64,000 nucleotides of DNA from Polytrichum commune (Eukaryota > Streptophyta > Polytrichopsida > Polytrichales > Polytrichaceae). Shown here in pieces: positions 25,201 through 37,300 of the stretch. The first letter of the stretch is position 1, and every line of letters starts with the position of its first letter. The position numbers and the translations under genes were made by a program. Location of the stretch: assembly GCA_950295325.1 (NCBI GenBank), contig OX485808.1, positions 24,572,527 through 24,636,526 of the forward strand. Direction: 5' to 3'. The notes below the pieces were generated by a model. It saw only the letters and a program-made list of their open reading frames with translations. It had not been told where the DNA came from and did no database searches.

Positions 25201-25912
25201 AAACTGATGCGTACGAGAACCCTATTACACAAATCACGCACAACTATTGACTCTTGTCATGTCATAATCACTCCGGTCAGGGGACTACATATTTGGCACC
25301 AATCATTAGCTTGTAACTTACTTGCATATGTTTCCACCAATTAGTTGTGCCAGGAGTTGAATACACCTTCTCATAGATAGCCAAATTCTTGGAGTTTGGG
25401 TATATTTCAAATCCTTCGGCTACAATAGGAGAAGAGAATAGAGATCCCAAAGCATCTATAGGATCTCGATAGTGTAAAATGTGCCCTTGAATAAGTTCTT
25501 GTTTCCAACCATCCGCTGCAGCTAATGTCTCTCCTTCATAGCTATCCAAATCAACACTTGATCTTACTGAAACATCTTCTAATTTAAAGCTTGGGTGAAA
25601 GAGGACTTGGTTGAATAGAACATTTATGTCTCTTATTGATAGACCACTGTTGTTTCTGCAAGTACGTATCCAATGTACTAGACTAAATGTAGAATCATAA
25701 GGGACCTTAGAATCATCCTCTTGAAAAAAAGAAAAATCATCCACAGGAGACTCAGGAGACTCAAATACAGGAGGTGGTGGATCTAAATTCACATGAAGTG
25801 GGGCAATAGTTGGACTTCTTGGCCTCTTGGAGCCACATCCCAAATACTTCTTGTGAGCACCAAGAGCCCCTGCATTCCCAAATCCTGTAGCTCCACAAAC
25901 ACTACAACTAAA
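22282..25912 (-). pseudogene. Plavaka-like transposase, multi-exon, decayed
   Basis: Exons recognised on the minus strand, 5' to 3': 25322 to about 25912 (zinc finger CSVCGATGFGNAGALGAHKK then an acidic/proline linker); 24839..25110 (DHVNSEGVVIAPLILYIDQT, GHPLVLSIGNIS); about 24630-24730 (ERWVYPRLYSYVCDHPEGCK); a cysteine-rich exon near 24305-24510 (NKCMLPCSMCFCPSDKLRD); about 23893-24190 (GGDTTFGNPYRAVNVDMLHQ, SDLGVFKTLVDIL); about 23520-23740; 23135 to about 23410 (LVKVHAMSHFSDAIRRSGTP, NLYEHLHIALMKSAYRRSNR); about 22800-23025; and 22282 to about 22703. Order and motifs match Plavaka-type transposases of the CACTA group, known best from fungi. Most junctions are GT-AG and in frame. Damage: an in-frame stop at 23520, a frame change near 23400, and no clean acceptor before the third block. 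No start codon or terminal repeats were identified. Confidence 0.75.
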
Positions 25913-28900
25913 ACTAAAGGCTTCTATTCAAACACAGACCCAATCAAGTGCACTAGTTCAGTAATTCCATAACTCTCCCTGCAAATATCCACACCAAGTG
26001 GCTAAGAATTGAGCTTCCATGCTTCAAGTAGTAGGAACAATATATTAGTGCATAAGTTCATAAGATTATAAGAATATAAGAAAACATACCTAGAGGATAT
26101 GCATGCTGGGCCTTGAAGTAAAGAAAAACAAGAAAGGTAGACATCTTTCTATCTCACGAACAATTTAGCTTCTTCAAGTCAATCTTCAAGCCCCTCTCCA
26201 ATCACACAACCACTTGTTGGCCATCTCATATGTATAGTCCATCCAATCAGCATCGCAAAAGGAGATCACACAAAAGCAAGAAACTTCAAAATCTGGGATG
26301 AGCTTCCTCACCACATCTCTTATTGCAGATGACAGGGAGGGCCAATTTTTCCATTGCCGGTAATGAATATTTCACACTTGGCCCTTGATGTGGTAACAAA
26401 CTCTCAAGTACATCCTTCCAGGTCCTCAACCCTCTGCTTCAATGGAAGATCAACACGTTTGGCTGTGCTTTGTTTGCGTCCTTGAAGAATGCCTAGTAGA
26501 CGCTCGAGAAGCTTGTAATGCACAAAGGCATTGAACAGAAATACACGCAACAAATGGACGCAGATACTGCCATTTTGATGGAGCATTCTTAAATGAAAGT
26601 GGAAGTTCCTGTAAAAAGATACCCCACGCTTGCCTAAGTCACATTGAGCATTCCTGACAATGTGGTGATGTTGGCTCATGTTCACAATATGTAAATTGAT
26701 AAATCTCCGAAGCACCTTGATAAACGTTTTCTTCATAGTCATAATCCCATTTGGGCTACTTACAGGCACCGACATGAGAAACACTGCATGGACAGCTATT
26801 GTAGCGGATGCCACTCCCAACGAGCGGATGCCACTCTCATCCTTTTTTCCTCCATCACTGGGGTTTTGTCCCACTGCTGCACCTGCAGTCTCAAGATAAT
26901 TGTCTCAAACTCAAGCATATTGCATATATTCCTATGAAATTGACCTTCATAGTAAGCATCTCACATGGTAAGAGATTAAGTGACAATCTTCCTGAAAACA
27001 AGTCGAAGGTCTTGTATATACCACTCCAGTAGGGTTTAGATGGAAATGACAAGGCAGATATTCAATGGCAATGCTCTTGAACCCTATGAATTCAGTCAAG
27101 GATCGATCCCTGAGACTATCCCCACATGAACTGATTGACTTTGAGAATTAACCAGTTGAAGTTCAAGGCTTCAGGAAAATGACCTCGGAGGCTTGGATTG
27201 TTTCTTTGTTTCTTTGTTTCTTTGATTTGGAACAGAGCCTCCAAGTAGGGTATGTCGATAATCTTGGAGGTGGCGTAAGGGAGGGAGCTAGATACCTGGC
27301 TCAACAACATATGCAGGATCTCCTCTTTGCGAAATTCGAAGACGTCCTTCACGTCCTGTCTCGCGACCTATCAACCTCCCCAAACCAAAACAAAACTTGG
27401 CACCACCTATTTCTACCGAATCGTCCTCCACAAGAATATTTCGCCGGCAGCTTCGAATTGAGCTCCTGCTCCGCTCCTGCTCCGCTCCCAATTTTTATCC
27501 CAAACTTTGCAGCATTGTGCACCATACAAACAAACCCCACCCCACGGTATGGAGCTCCTCAACTCGCCACAGAATGCTTAGAATTTCGAAAGACCCGAGA
27601 ATAGTTTTCATTTGTCAGATGAAAAGATAGCGATGAATGCCTCAATCAATCCAAATGCATCAATGGCCAAGATTGTCCATTAGGGATAAGAATCGACGGC
27701 TCAGGATTCTTCAAGTGTTATAGGTGAATGTTTAGAAAGATATCAGAGTTCTGAGTGTTTGGCGCGAAGATGGCGACAAGTCGAGCAATGGCGCCTCAGG
27801 ATCATATGTAAGTTGTGTTTTGTGATTTTTTTTGTGCAGGCCCGTTGTGGATTAATTTTTTTCCACGGGTAGGTCACTTAGTGCATTTTAAAAACGACGT
27901 GCGGCATAATATAGAGAGGATTAAAATCATTTGAAATAAAAATTATAAAGGAATTCCAAATAATGAAGGGGCCATTAAATGTAGACAATCCCATTATAAG
28001 TAAGTTAGATGGACATAAAATGTGGGCCATTATTTTTTTGTAAAATTAATATAGGGGCTGAAGATAAGGATCCTAGAAGGTATGTTTAGTATGTTTGCTA
28101 TGGTCTCCTATGTGTTTTCTTCATAACTTTGTTTGCAATGATATTACTGTTTGCACTCTTCTTTGTTTCCATGGTTTCCCTTAACACTCGTCAATGCGTT
28201 AGGAAGTAGATTAGCTTTTATTACTTAAAAAGAATATAGAGTACAAAAAATTGCAGTGACTTGGACAATATAAGTAATGGAAGGGTGCAAACAAATGGGC
28301 CATTTTTGAAATTTAAGTAATTATAGGGAGGCTTTAATTCAGCCCTTGAAGGTAAATAGCCCCAAAACAAAAAAACCCCAGCCGCACGTGGTGCACAAAA
28401 ATGCCTTAGAGTGACCTACCCGTGTTTTTTTCGCAATTGGACATTAGATGTGAGTAGATTGGAGATCGTTGTTGTTTGTTGAGGAGGAGCGCGAGGAAGA
28501 GGATATTGTAAGTTGTTTTGTGTATGGGAGTTTCGTTATGGAGGCTCTTGCATGTACTTCGTTTGGTGGTTGATGTCTGCAATTGGAGAGTGTTGGAGGG
28601 AATGCGTTGTTGTTGTTGTTGTTATTTTTGTTATGTTTGCTTTATAAGGAGCGCATGTTTGTTATGTACCTGAGTCTACTCCGACGTAGCTCCAGCACGA
28701 GTTGCATCATAACAACCGATCTTGAGCTGATAATTTTATAACGTATTTCTCTGTGGTGCTAATCAAGTAATTTACAATCACCATATCTTTGATATCCATC
28801 AAATTGGTCTTGCAGGCAATCGGGAGAATTTTTTTGGTCATGAATTTCGTCTGAGTGTGTTGCCATGTCAGAAGCATTACAAGAAAAACCTAAGTAGGTG

Positions 28901-29483
28901 TAGCAAAGTTTCCAGGGCAGCTATTGTTCTCGAGATCATTAGCTAGCTATTGTTGATGCTGCAGACAGATTAGAGAGTGATCCACAGAACTTGAGATCGA
29001 AGTCAACACCGACTTCGGTACGAAAGTTGAGAGGCCGACACCAACATCGCTCTTCTTCTCATCTGCGTTGTACTACGATGTGAGTGCCCAATCTGTATAC
29101 TCTTAATTGAGTGTCCTCCAGGATACTCAATTAACGGAAGGCAGATAGTTGATGTGTGCACAGAGTCAGAACTTAGAAGATTTACATAGAAAAGGCATGT
29201 TTGATAAACAATGAAGCCAAATCTGTACTGATGATGTCTTGTGGTCAACACGCGAGGTTAATGGTCTCCTAGGTGTTGTTTCAATGGACTCCAGGTCGAG
29301 AGCGCCTGCAAGGCGATCCTCATTTGTGTCCGCTCTTCCATCGCCATATTCTCGACCTTCTCAATTCCGTCATGCTGGAAGATCCATTCGGTTCCAGGCG
29401 CCTCCAAGTAATATAGGCGATCCTGTAGCAGGAGAGAGCAGTGTTGTGAATGTGCTGTGCCGGATCAGCTTGCTCCCGAGACA
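25913..29483. other. intergenic spacer, perhaps including Plavaka flank
   Basis: No gene recognised. A minus-strand open frame at 26404-26874 has no similarity I can name. A reversed family-A fragment lies near 27130-27185. A GC-richer patch at 27370-27545 contains three GCTCCTGCTCC-like tandem units. A TTG microsatellite sits at 28607-28626. Confidence 0.4.
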
Positions 29484-31165
29484 ATGCCGGATGCACTTGC
29501 CCCCAATACACCAGGTACTGTACTCCCTTCCCCTTGTTCCTTTGTCGCTCGGAGGATTCTCTCTTTTGATATGTTTTAAAAAAAAATTAGATCAGAGCTA
29601 TTTTTTAGTTTCGCATATATTAGTTTCGCAGATGTAGTAGTCCTCATACTTCTTCAAAGTAAGATGAGTCCTTCCAGATATTTTTTTGCTGTAACTGATT
29701 TGTTGTACAGATGTTGTGAAGCTTCCCCATTCCTGGCCGGTTTGATCTTTCCTCCTTGCCGTAATATTCATCATCAATGTTCTTCTCTGCACTGTGGTTT
29801 TATAGAATTATATAGAATTATATTTTCGATTGGTATGTGTGTGGTACAATCAGTTCGAGAGCAACAACCTTAGCCTCAATACTTACTTTCACACTTTAAT
29901 CTTCTATGCAGATGTGGCTAATGGACTCTCAGCGTCAGAGCGGATACTTCTTCACAAATTGAAGAAAGACACCAAAGATCAATCCAACCAAATTTCAAAA
30001 CTCATCGACCTGTTAGCAGTTGCAGTTCGAGAGAATGTGGCACTTCCTCATTGCACTCAATGGGAGTATGTTAAGGTTTGGCACTTGGTTCATATAACTG
30101 ATGTCTTTTCATTTATTGTTTTGAATTTTGAATTTGTAAGTTTAGTGGTTTCAAATTAGTGATTCTAAACAGTTGAAATTTAACCTGGCAGCGGAGGTTG
30201 GTTGGGATCATTCGGTCTTTCCTTCTTGGGAGGAATCCATCCACAAGTTCCATTCACCCAGGGCAAGAGAGCATTAAAAGGGCCATTTTAGAAGATTTTG
30301 GTGTCCTTGATGATCCAATAGTTTGCAAGCAGTTTGACCAAGCATGGGGACCGCAGTCAAGCATGGAGCCTGGCCTCCAGAGTAGAGTCTCACAAAAGTT
30401 TCGAGATGCTAGAGGTCACATGACAAGAGTCATGAAGAATGAGTTGTATCGTCTTTTAGAGATTCCCAAGCCCCCTGCCAATGAAACAACTGAAGTAAAG
30501 GCTGTGTGGAGAAACAAACTTGTTGTGATGCAAGAAGGTACAAACGTTCATTCCTCTTATTGATTTAATATGTTTAAATTCTTGTTATAGTATTTTCCAT
30601 ATTGTAATTCACCATCAATTGTAGTCTTTTGGCATGCAAAGCTCTGGTTTTATCTCTTGGTTGACTTCAAAGGTAATTATTGTGGCATGACCTTTGAACA
30701 CTGACAAAATATGAAACGGTGTTTGTTTCAGAGGACAAATGGCGCTACAGTTTGGATTTAGAAGATCCTTACGGATCAGATGTTGTATATGGAGCAATAT
30801 CAAAAGTGGTAGTAGGTTCCAAGTATCCCAAGAATGGAGTGGTGAAACTCCTTATGAATCAAGCGGCATTCTTTGTGTATGCGGTAAGTGAATAACACTT
30901 AGGCTTGTGACGCTTAGCACTTATCTTATGTTTGCATTCACATTTGTGTTTGTGTTTGTTTGGTGTTCTTTTGTAGATGGAGCTTGCAATGGCTAACCGA
31001 AATTTAAGAGAAGGGGATTACAGGGAGCATGAAGCAGAAATGTTAAAAGTTGAAGAGCATTTGCAGGAGTGTGTTCCATTCATGAAACGTGTGAAGATCA
31101 TTGATTTTCATCTTGCATCACTAGTGAATGGTAGTGAAGCAAGTAGTGATTCTCTTGAGATGTGA
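29484..31165 (+). CDS. five-exon gene of unknown family
   Basis: Proposed join(29484..29514, 29912..30075, 30192..30537, 30732..30883, 30977..31165), giving 293 residues with every junction GT-AG and in frame. The start at 29484 (MPDALAPNTP) is the first ATG compatible with exon 2; an upstream non-coding or further exon is possible. Exon 2 encodes a charged helix (SERILLHKLKKDTKDQSNQI, then LIDLLAVAVRENVALP). Exon 3 has RRLVGIIRSFLLGRNPSTSS, then an acidic-aromatic stretch DFGVLDDPIVCKQFDQAWGP and KFRDARGHMTRVMKNELYRL. Exons 4-5 give DKWRYSLDLEDPYGSDVVYG and a helical C-terminus. No signal peptide, membrane segment or catalytic motif is evident. The intact frame over five exons argues for a real gene. 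It could be a lineage-specific cellular gene or an accessory gene of a transposon; a 46-bp tandem array lies 340 bp downstream. Confidence 0.7.
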
Positions 31166-31507
31166 CTTTGCATTGCATTGAACTTCATAGTGAGACTTTG
31201 TTTATTCTTTATAAACAACATTTTTTGTAAGATTGTTTTCAGTACGTTTGATCCTGTGCAATCTGATTTGGTTTCCTGGAAGTTGTGTTTGTATGTGATA
31301 TGGAGGTGGCTATGGTTTTGAGAAGAGAGTTGTAGCTCTATTTGATGAGGTTTACAGTGGAGGTCGTATTTTAGTGATGTGGCTGTATGTGTGAATGGTA
31401 GAGTGATAATATGCAATGTTGAAATTTGGTGAAATCAATATGAAAATTTGTAATGCCATTGTAACTATTTAGTGTGTAATTCTCATTATTAAATTTCTAC
31501 ATATTAG

Positions 31508-31818
31508 TATTAATTCCTTATTGAATGAGTAATGTCACATTTCTATAAGTTGATATTAATTCCTTTTTGGATGAGTAATGTTACATTTCTATAAGTTGAT
31601 ATTAATTCCTTTTTGGATGAGTATTGTTACATGTCTATAAGTTGATATTAATTCCTTTTTGGATGAGTAATGTTACATTTCTATAAGTTGATATTAATTC
31701 CTTTTTGGATGAATATTGTTACATGTCTATAAGTTGATATTAATTCATTTTTGGATGAGTAATGTTACATTTCTATAAGTTGATATTAATTCCTTGTTGA
31801 ATGAGTCATGTGAGGTTC
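31508..31818 (+). repeat. 46-bp tandem repeat array
   Basis: Units begin at 31508, 31554, 31600, 31646, 31692, 31738 and (partial) 31784, each opening TATTAATTCC and ending TATAAGTTGA. Units 2, 4 and 6 carry AGTAATGTTACATTTC, while units 3 and 5 carry a variant with TATTGTTACATGTC. The array therefore grew in 92-bp steps. Confidence 0.95.
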
Positions 31819-32551
31819 ATAGATGTGGTATGAATGCAACAAAATAATCAATGATTTTGCATTAATGAATCAGTAATGTGACCAACTTTGTTGTTTCAAC
31901 ATTAACTATGAAATGGCACACCCTTAGCTTGCACATCAAAGCAGTTGAATTAGTGTTGTATTGATACACCATCGGTATTGTGTCCACCGGAGTCAGAAAT
32001 CGAGATGTGAAGACAAGAGAAGACAAGAGAATGGTCAAACTTTTTCTATTTCTCTCAAAATTGCCTTTTTTGGGTATATATGAAAAAATTCAACACATTC
32101 ACTTTTTGGCGCATGTTCATTCCTTTTGGTCCACAGGTTCACACCTAGTGAGGGGCCCAAAGGTTTTGTAAAAATACGGACCATGGAAGTTGGACCATGA
32201 AGTCCAACTTTATTCACGCCACCATAATGACAGAGACACATGGCCCCATCTATTATCAAGTTGACATGCAAAACCCGTACTTAAAAGGCCTAGTAAGTAT
32301 CGCACGACATAATAAAGCGGTACACCTCATTACCTAGGCATTACAAGCTAAAATAAACACCCGATTTTTTACACTGACCAATGCAAACAACCTTAAGAAC
32401 AACCCCCCCGGACAAACAATCCCAGACTGGTGCCTTAATTGTCCATGCCCACAAATAACATGCCAATGCCAAGCCAAACTACAACCATATATTTTATGCA
32501 TAATTGACAGATTCCCTAACCAAGCCCTCACACACAAACACACTAAATATG

Positions 32552-32655
32552 ACCCCCCTAATTAACACCATACAAGACGATGGGTGGAAGACCAACCCCC
32601 TAATTAACACCATACAAGACGATGGGTGGAAGACCAACCCCCTAATTACCATCAT
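32552..32655 (+). repeat. 42-bp tandem repeat, about 2.4 units
   Basis: The unit TAATTAACACCATACAAGAC plus GATGGGTGGAAGACCAACCC and two C is present twice exactly and once in part. Its length is a multiple of three, so all frames through it stay open; this explains the repetitive open frames here without implying a protein. Confidence 0.9.
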
Positions 32656-32849
32656 AGCCGGAGTAAGAGGGGTCATACACGAACACTCCATCAACAAACT
32701 TACCAATCTAAAAATTCCAAAACCAACCATTAAAACGCTCATGATGAATATCCACCATAATGCCATCAAATATCTCACATATATATCTAGTCCTAAACAA
32801 AAGAGAACTAAAAAATAAACAAACATCCATTCCCCCAGTAAATTGGAAA

Positions 32850-32955
32850 GATACATACTACACCCGAGCCCACAATATGAGAGACATAACACCTTATGTT
32901 GCATCACGGAATACCGTGATCTAACATCAGGCTAATGGACTCACATTCACGCCGA
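32850..32955 (-). repeat. possible tRNA-derived SINE fragment
   Basis: Read on the minus strand, it contains GATCACGGTATTCCGTGATG followed by CAACATAAGG, matching the plus-strand copy at about 45576-45672. The leader (TTAGCCTGATG here, TTGGCCTAGTGC in the other copy) resembles a pol III A box. Confidence 0.4.
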
Positions 32956-33069
32956 TATCTATCTACCTACGGGCGTTACTTTTCTTACTTTTCCAACTTT
33001 ATGGAAGATGGAAAAATGGCATCTTCTTTGGTCCGACTTCATGGTGCATGGTGCAAGCCGGCCCTTATT

Positions 33070-34346
33070 CACATACAGAAGGCGCCATTTGAGTATGCAG
33101 ATTAATCTGGCTCCGTGAGTCCATGCTCCATCCAAAGTTCGGGAAGTTTTTGACGCCTTAGTGGCTAATTGCCGGTAGTTGCTACGAAGGGTCGGATTTT
33201 TTCCAATTTACATCGGCAACAGCCGGTCTTGTGTAAAATCAATCGGCCAATTGCCTATATTTTCATATTTTCATTGGCCAATATCCGATTAAATGGAATT
33301 CATATCGGCACTAATTGTTTAAAAAATGTATGAAAAGTTATTAGAAATCATTTCTTAGTACAAAATCTTGAATAAGTGAAAAGAAAGGCATGTTCAAAAC
33401 TTTAAATTTGAAGAGTTAATATCCTTGGCAGGAATTGAACCTAGCAATGCCTTCACCGCTTGAAGGCCAAGGGTCCCCCAATTCTTCATAGAAGCAATTG
33501 GATTTGGTCATGGAAAGGTTGCATAATTCAAAAAGTTTAAGGTTTAGGGTACTTCCTCAAGTAAATCATCAAATGCCCCAGACAAATAGTGCTCTGAATG
33601 CTTCCGGCTGAAATCCAGTAACTCACAAGAAGAATCGGCTACATTTCCGGGACATTTTCTGGTCCATCGGCTAATTGTCGGAGGATTGAAATTACAGTCG
33701 GATTGCCATCCGATGGTTGGAATTTTGGACCGGCCATGAGGGGAAATCCATCGGCTGATAATGAACTAGCCGTCGGTTTTCCCCGAACATAGGCTCCATC
33801 ATCGACGAGCATCGATTGGAGTGTTATTTACTTAACTTAGACTCTGGATGGATGGGCTGATTCTAGTACAAGTCAAAATTTAACCATGTGCTGCACATCT
33901 TTAGCTGACGAGATATTGACGAACGCAGTTGCAGATGTTCAGACGCCAATGGAGACACATGTGTGCAATTTTCGAGCAAGGGTCCACACCGTAGCAAGTG
34001 GAAATCTCCTATTTAGAGAAAGGAGATCGATCTTATTTCTGCTCAAATGCCAAGTTCAAGATCAAGTCCGGTGCACCACTGCAAGGTCGTCAATTGCAGC
34101 AGGTTATTATGTGTTGCCAGCTGCTGTAACTGCTGGTACTCGAACGAAATTGGTGGGCTAGAGGTACAAGAAGCTCTGATGCTTGCTTGATTGCTTGTTT
34201 GTCTTCGTGAGAGAATCTGTGTATGTGTGTAGGGAGAGAGAGAGAGTCTTGTGGAACTTTCAAATGTGAGTATCTTCTTAACATAATACCTTCCTACTTT
34301 CGATTCCAGGGCTTGAAGTGCGGGGAAATTAAAGCAGCAACTGGAA
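33070..34346. other. spacer and probable 5' UTR of the GNAT gene
   Basis: 33150-33800 carries a cluster of CGGCTAATTG, CGGCCAATTG, CCGGT and CATCCGATGG motifs. A minus-strand tRNA-like stretch lies at 33425-33480 (B-box-like GGTTCAATTCC). From 33880 the sequence is likely transcribed leader of the gene starting at 34347. Confidence 0.4.
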
Positions 34347-37300
34347 ATGGAGGCATCAAAATTATCAGTGAGGGTGCGGACAGTGGAAGCGGACGATGTG
34401 CAGACTCTAGGGCGGATGGCTTATGAATCTTTTGCCACTTTCAATGCTTCCATCGGATTGCCCCCAGGGATCGACTGGGTTAGTGCGGAGAGTGCCACCG
34501 CGAGCATCAAGTTTTTATCGTCCACTCCGCCTATACACGGAGTGCTTGCCGTGGACAACACCTCGGGCGCCTTGCTGGGAGCTGGATTCATCCATCCAGG
34601 TCCGCTATACCGTCTCTTCACTGATCCTCGCTTACGTATTCCAAAGACATTTTGGCCGTTGGATCGAACCCGGTTGGTTGCACAGCTTGTCAATTCCGGT
34701 GGTCGATCAGAACCGGAGTTGAGATGCAACCAAAGTTATAGGAGGTCCAAATTCGAGATTATCTTTCTCTTTAAGCGATCAAATTCATCGAGGTCCACCG
34801 TACCCTCTCTTTACAAATCCTCGGTTTCTTTTCTCCGAAGACACTTTTGACCGTTGGATCAAACGGGAACTTTCTCATGCAAATTTGCAATTAGCAATCG
34901 CTAATCCTGCAAATTGCCATCTCAAGTTCCTGATCAGAACCGGAGTTGAGATGCAACAATTAAAGTTATCCATTTGATTGTCCAATTGAAGATTATCTCT
35001 CTCTTTAAGTGATCACACACAGGCCCTCTCGCAATTGTGTTGACCATTGTATATAGATTGTGAGCATATAGTCTGCTTGCATCGGAACACAATCTTTTTG
35101 AGTGTTCATTCTTAAGTACAAAAGCTTGCCATCTACCACTGAATTTTTAGGTGTTGAATTAAGATAAATGACCACTTAAGGCCTCACATTCCTTACATTT
35201 GTGCAAATCTGGGCGAACTCCAATCTTGAATTAGAGAATATTAGGCAAAGCAAAACGACCGTATGCCATGTGCAATCTTTCTTCCGTGATTTTCAAACTT
35301 ACCACCGGCAAGGTTACATGTCAGAGTTTCCATCTTGTAGCAATTCTCGGTAGTAGAAGTGCTTGCCCAGAGCAATTGTTCTCACTGTGGAAGTGGGATG
35401 CGGCAGGCGACGTGTATGGCATCGGTCCAGTTTATGTGGACAAGGACTATCAGGGGCGAGGTGTGGGGAGAGAGCTGATGATGGCGCTGTTGGAGAAAGC
35501 TAAAGGTGACGGTGCCAAGTCTACTCGACTTTGTCAGGTCTTCCTCTTCTTCTGCAATAATGAGCTCTTAACTTGAGAGCTTGAACTTTGTTTTTACCAT
35601 GCTTACAACTTACCACGCTTAGATGGCACCTTGATGGATTCCTCATGGAACGACTATGACAAGCTCTCGGTCGTTTTTACAAGCTTGGGAATGCTGAGAG
35701 CTCAAGGGATCGTTTTATGGGCCCAAAGAAAATGGGCTTTCAAGCATTCTTTGACTTGTCACGAATGCTCATGTGGCTTGTTATGAGTGCTTCATTGTTA
35801 GTATCATTCCCCCTTGATGTTTCACTTTGATTGTGGCCACTTAATACTCGCTCAAACTAATGAGAGCTTGGGGATCTCAATAGTTTGAGCTTTGAATGTG
35901 AGGTTGTCAACTTCAAGCATCAAACCCCTGAAGATTGAAATGTTGAGCTCTCAACTTAAGCATGTGTCAAGGGGGCTTGAGGTTGAGAGCTCAAAAGCTT
36001 TAAGGAAGGGGCCTTCTTCTCACTGGCCGGGAGAGTCTCTTACCCATGGTTGTTCACTCTACACCTGAGCTTTCAACTTTTTACCGAGCCTAAAACACGC
36101 TTAGATGGTACCTCGATGGATCCCATGTGGAGTGTTCATGACAAGGTTTCGGTATCATTTGACAAGCTTTTGATTAAAGTCCTAAGCTACCTAATGGAGG
36201 TTGCTCAGGAATGTTAAAAGTTGGAGCTCCTATTTTGTGGGCCCCAAGCCGATGGGCTCTCAAGCATTCTTTGAATTGTCCTTTGTTTAAAACCATTTCC
36301 CCCTTTGATATCTCACTTTGAGCAATGGCCACTTTACACTTGCTCAAACTATTCAAAGCTTGAAGACAGGTTTTGGTCAAGCTTTCAACATATAGTTTGA
36401 GTTAAAACATGGCCACATTACACTTACTCAAACTATTGAATGTTTGAAGATTGGTCAAGCTCTCAATGACTAGTTTGAGCTTGTCAAATCCAAGTGTCAA
36501 GCTCCCAAAATGTAAGTTCGAGTCCTCAACTCGAGCTCTAGTGTAAAGTTGGCCTGAGTTCTCTTGCCCAAAATGCATATTGGAGGCAAATTTTCCTTGT
36601 CTTTCATCTCCTAAGTGTGCTCAGTAGCAGAATCTTGAACGGTTGAACTAATCATTCAAACATCAAGACATACGAAACATAGTGAGGAAACAACATCAAG
36701 TAAGAGGGCATTCTGGACATAGTACTGGAAAAGAAGTAGCCTGACAACCTAAAAATTTAACCACATATGACGATAGAGTAGACAGCTTGTGATCGATCAA
36801 AATTATGAGATACGCCGTTGGGAAATTTCAGATGGTTACACGCCTTCCAGAGGTATTCACGCCTACCATTCTTTGAATGTAAGTATGATATCAGAAATTG
36901 GACAGAGGGAGTATACTGGTAGGACAAATGTATTGCTGTTTTATGAACTGAACTTTGTTTTCCTTGTGAACATTCTCAAGGTGGCTGGAAATAATGTGAG
37001 CTTCAGTCTGTACGCAAGTATAGGATTCAATCCCGTAGAATGTTGGACGTCTTTCGAGGGTGTTGTGACTCTCGAGCGAGCAGCATCTGCGAACCGTTCG
37101 GTTGGATTTGAGTTTCACGCTGGTAACAGCTTAATCCAATCCCTCATTTCCTTTCCCGGAAATAAATCAAAGAGAAGATCAATTACATTTTGTGTAAATT
37201 TTTTGCCTCTTTGGAGCTCATAGCATTTGGTTACCAGGAATGGGGATGTTTCTTTACGTTTGAGCGGTTCTTGGTTCCTGGCGTTGTTGCCAGGTAACGA

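Noticed and set aside
26404-26874. 156-codon minus-strand frame near the Plavaka gene
   Set aside because: No recognisable motif, no coding-like composition, and no join to the transposase exons could be made.
31508-31818. CRISPR-like array
   Set aside because: Units are directly adjacent with no unique spacers, and this is a eukaryotic nuclear sequence.
32504-32818. Repetitive open frames on both strands
   Set aside because: Produced by a 42-bp tandem repeat whose length is a multiple of three.
32150-33070. DNA transposon bounded by GGACCATGAAGTC-like ends
   Set aside because: Both ends resemble the start of family C, but the inverted match is irregular and no target duplication was found.
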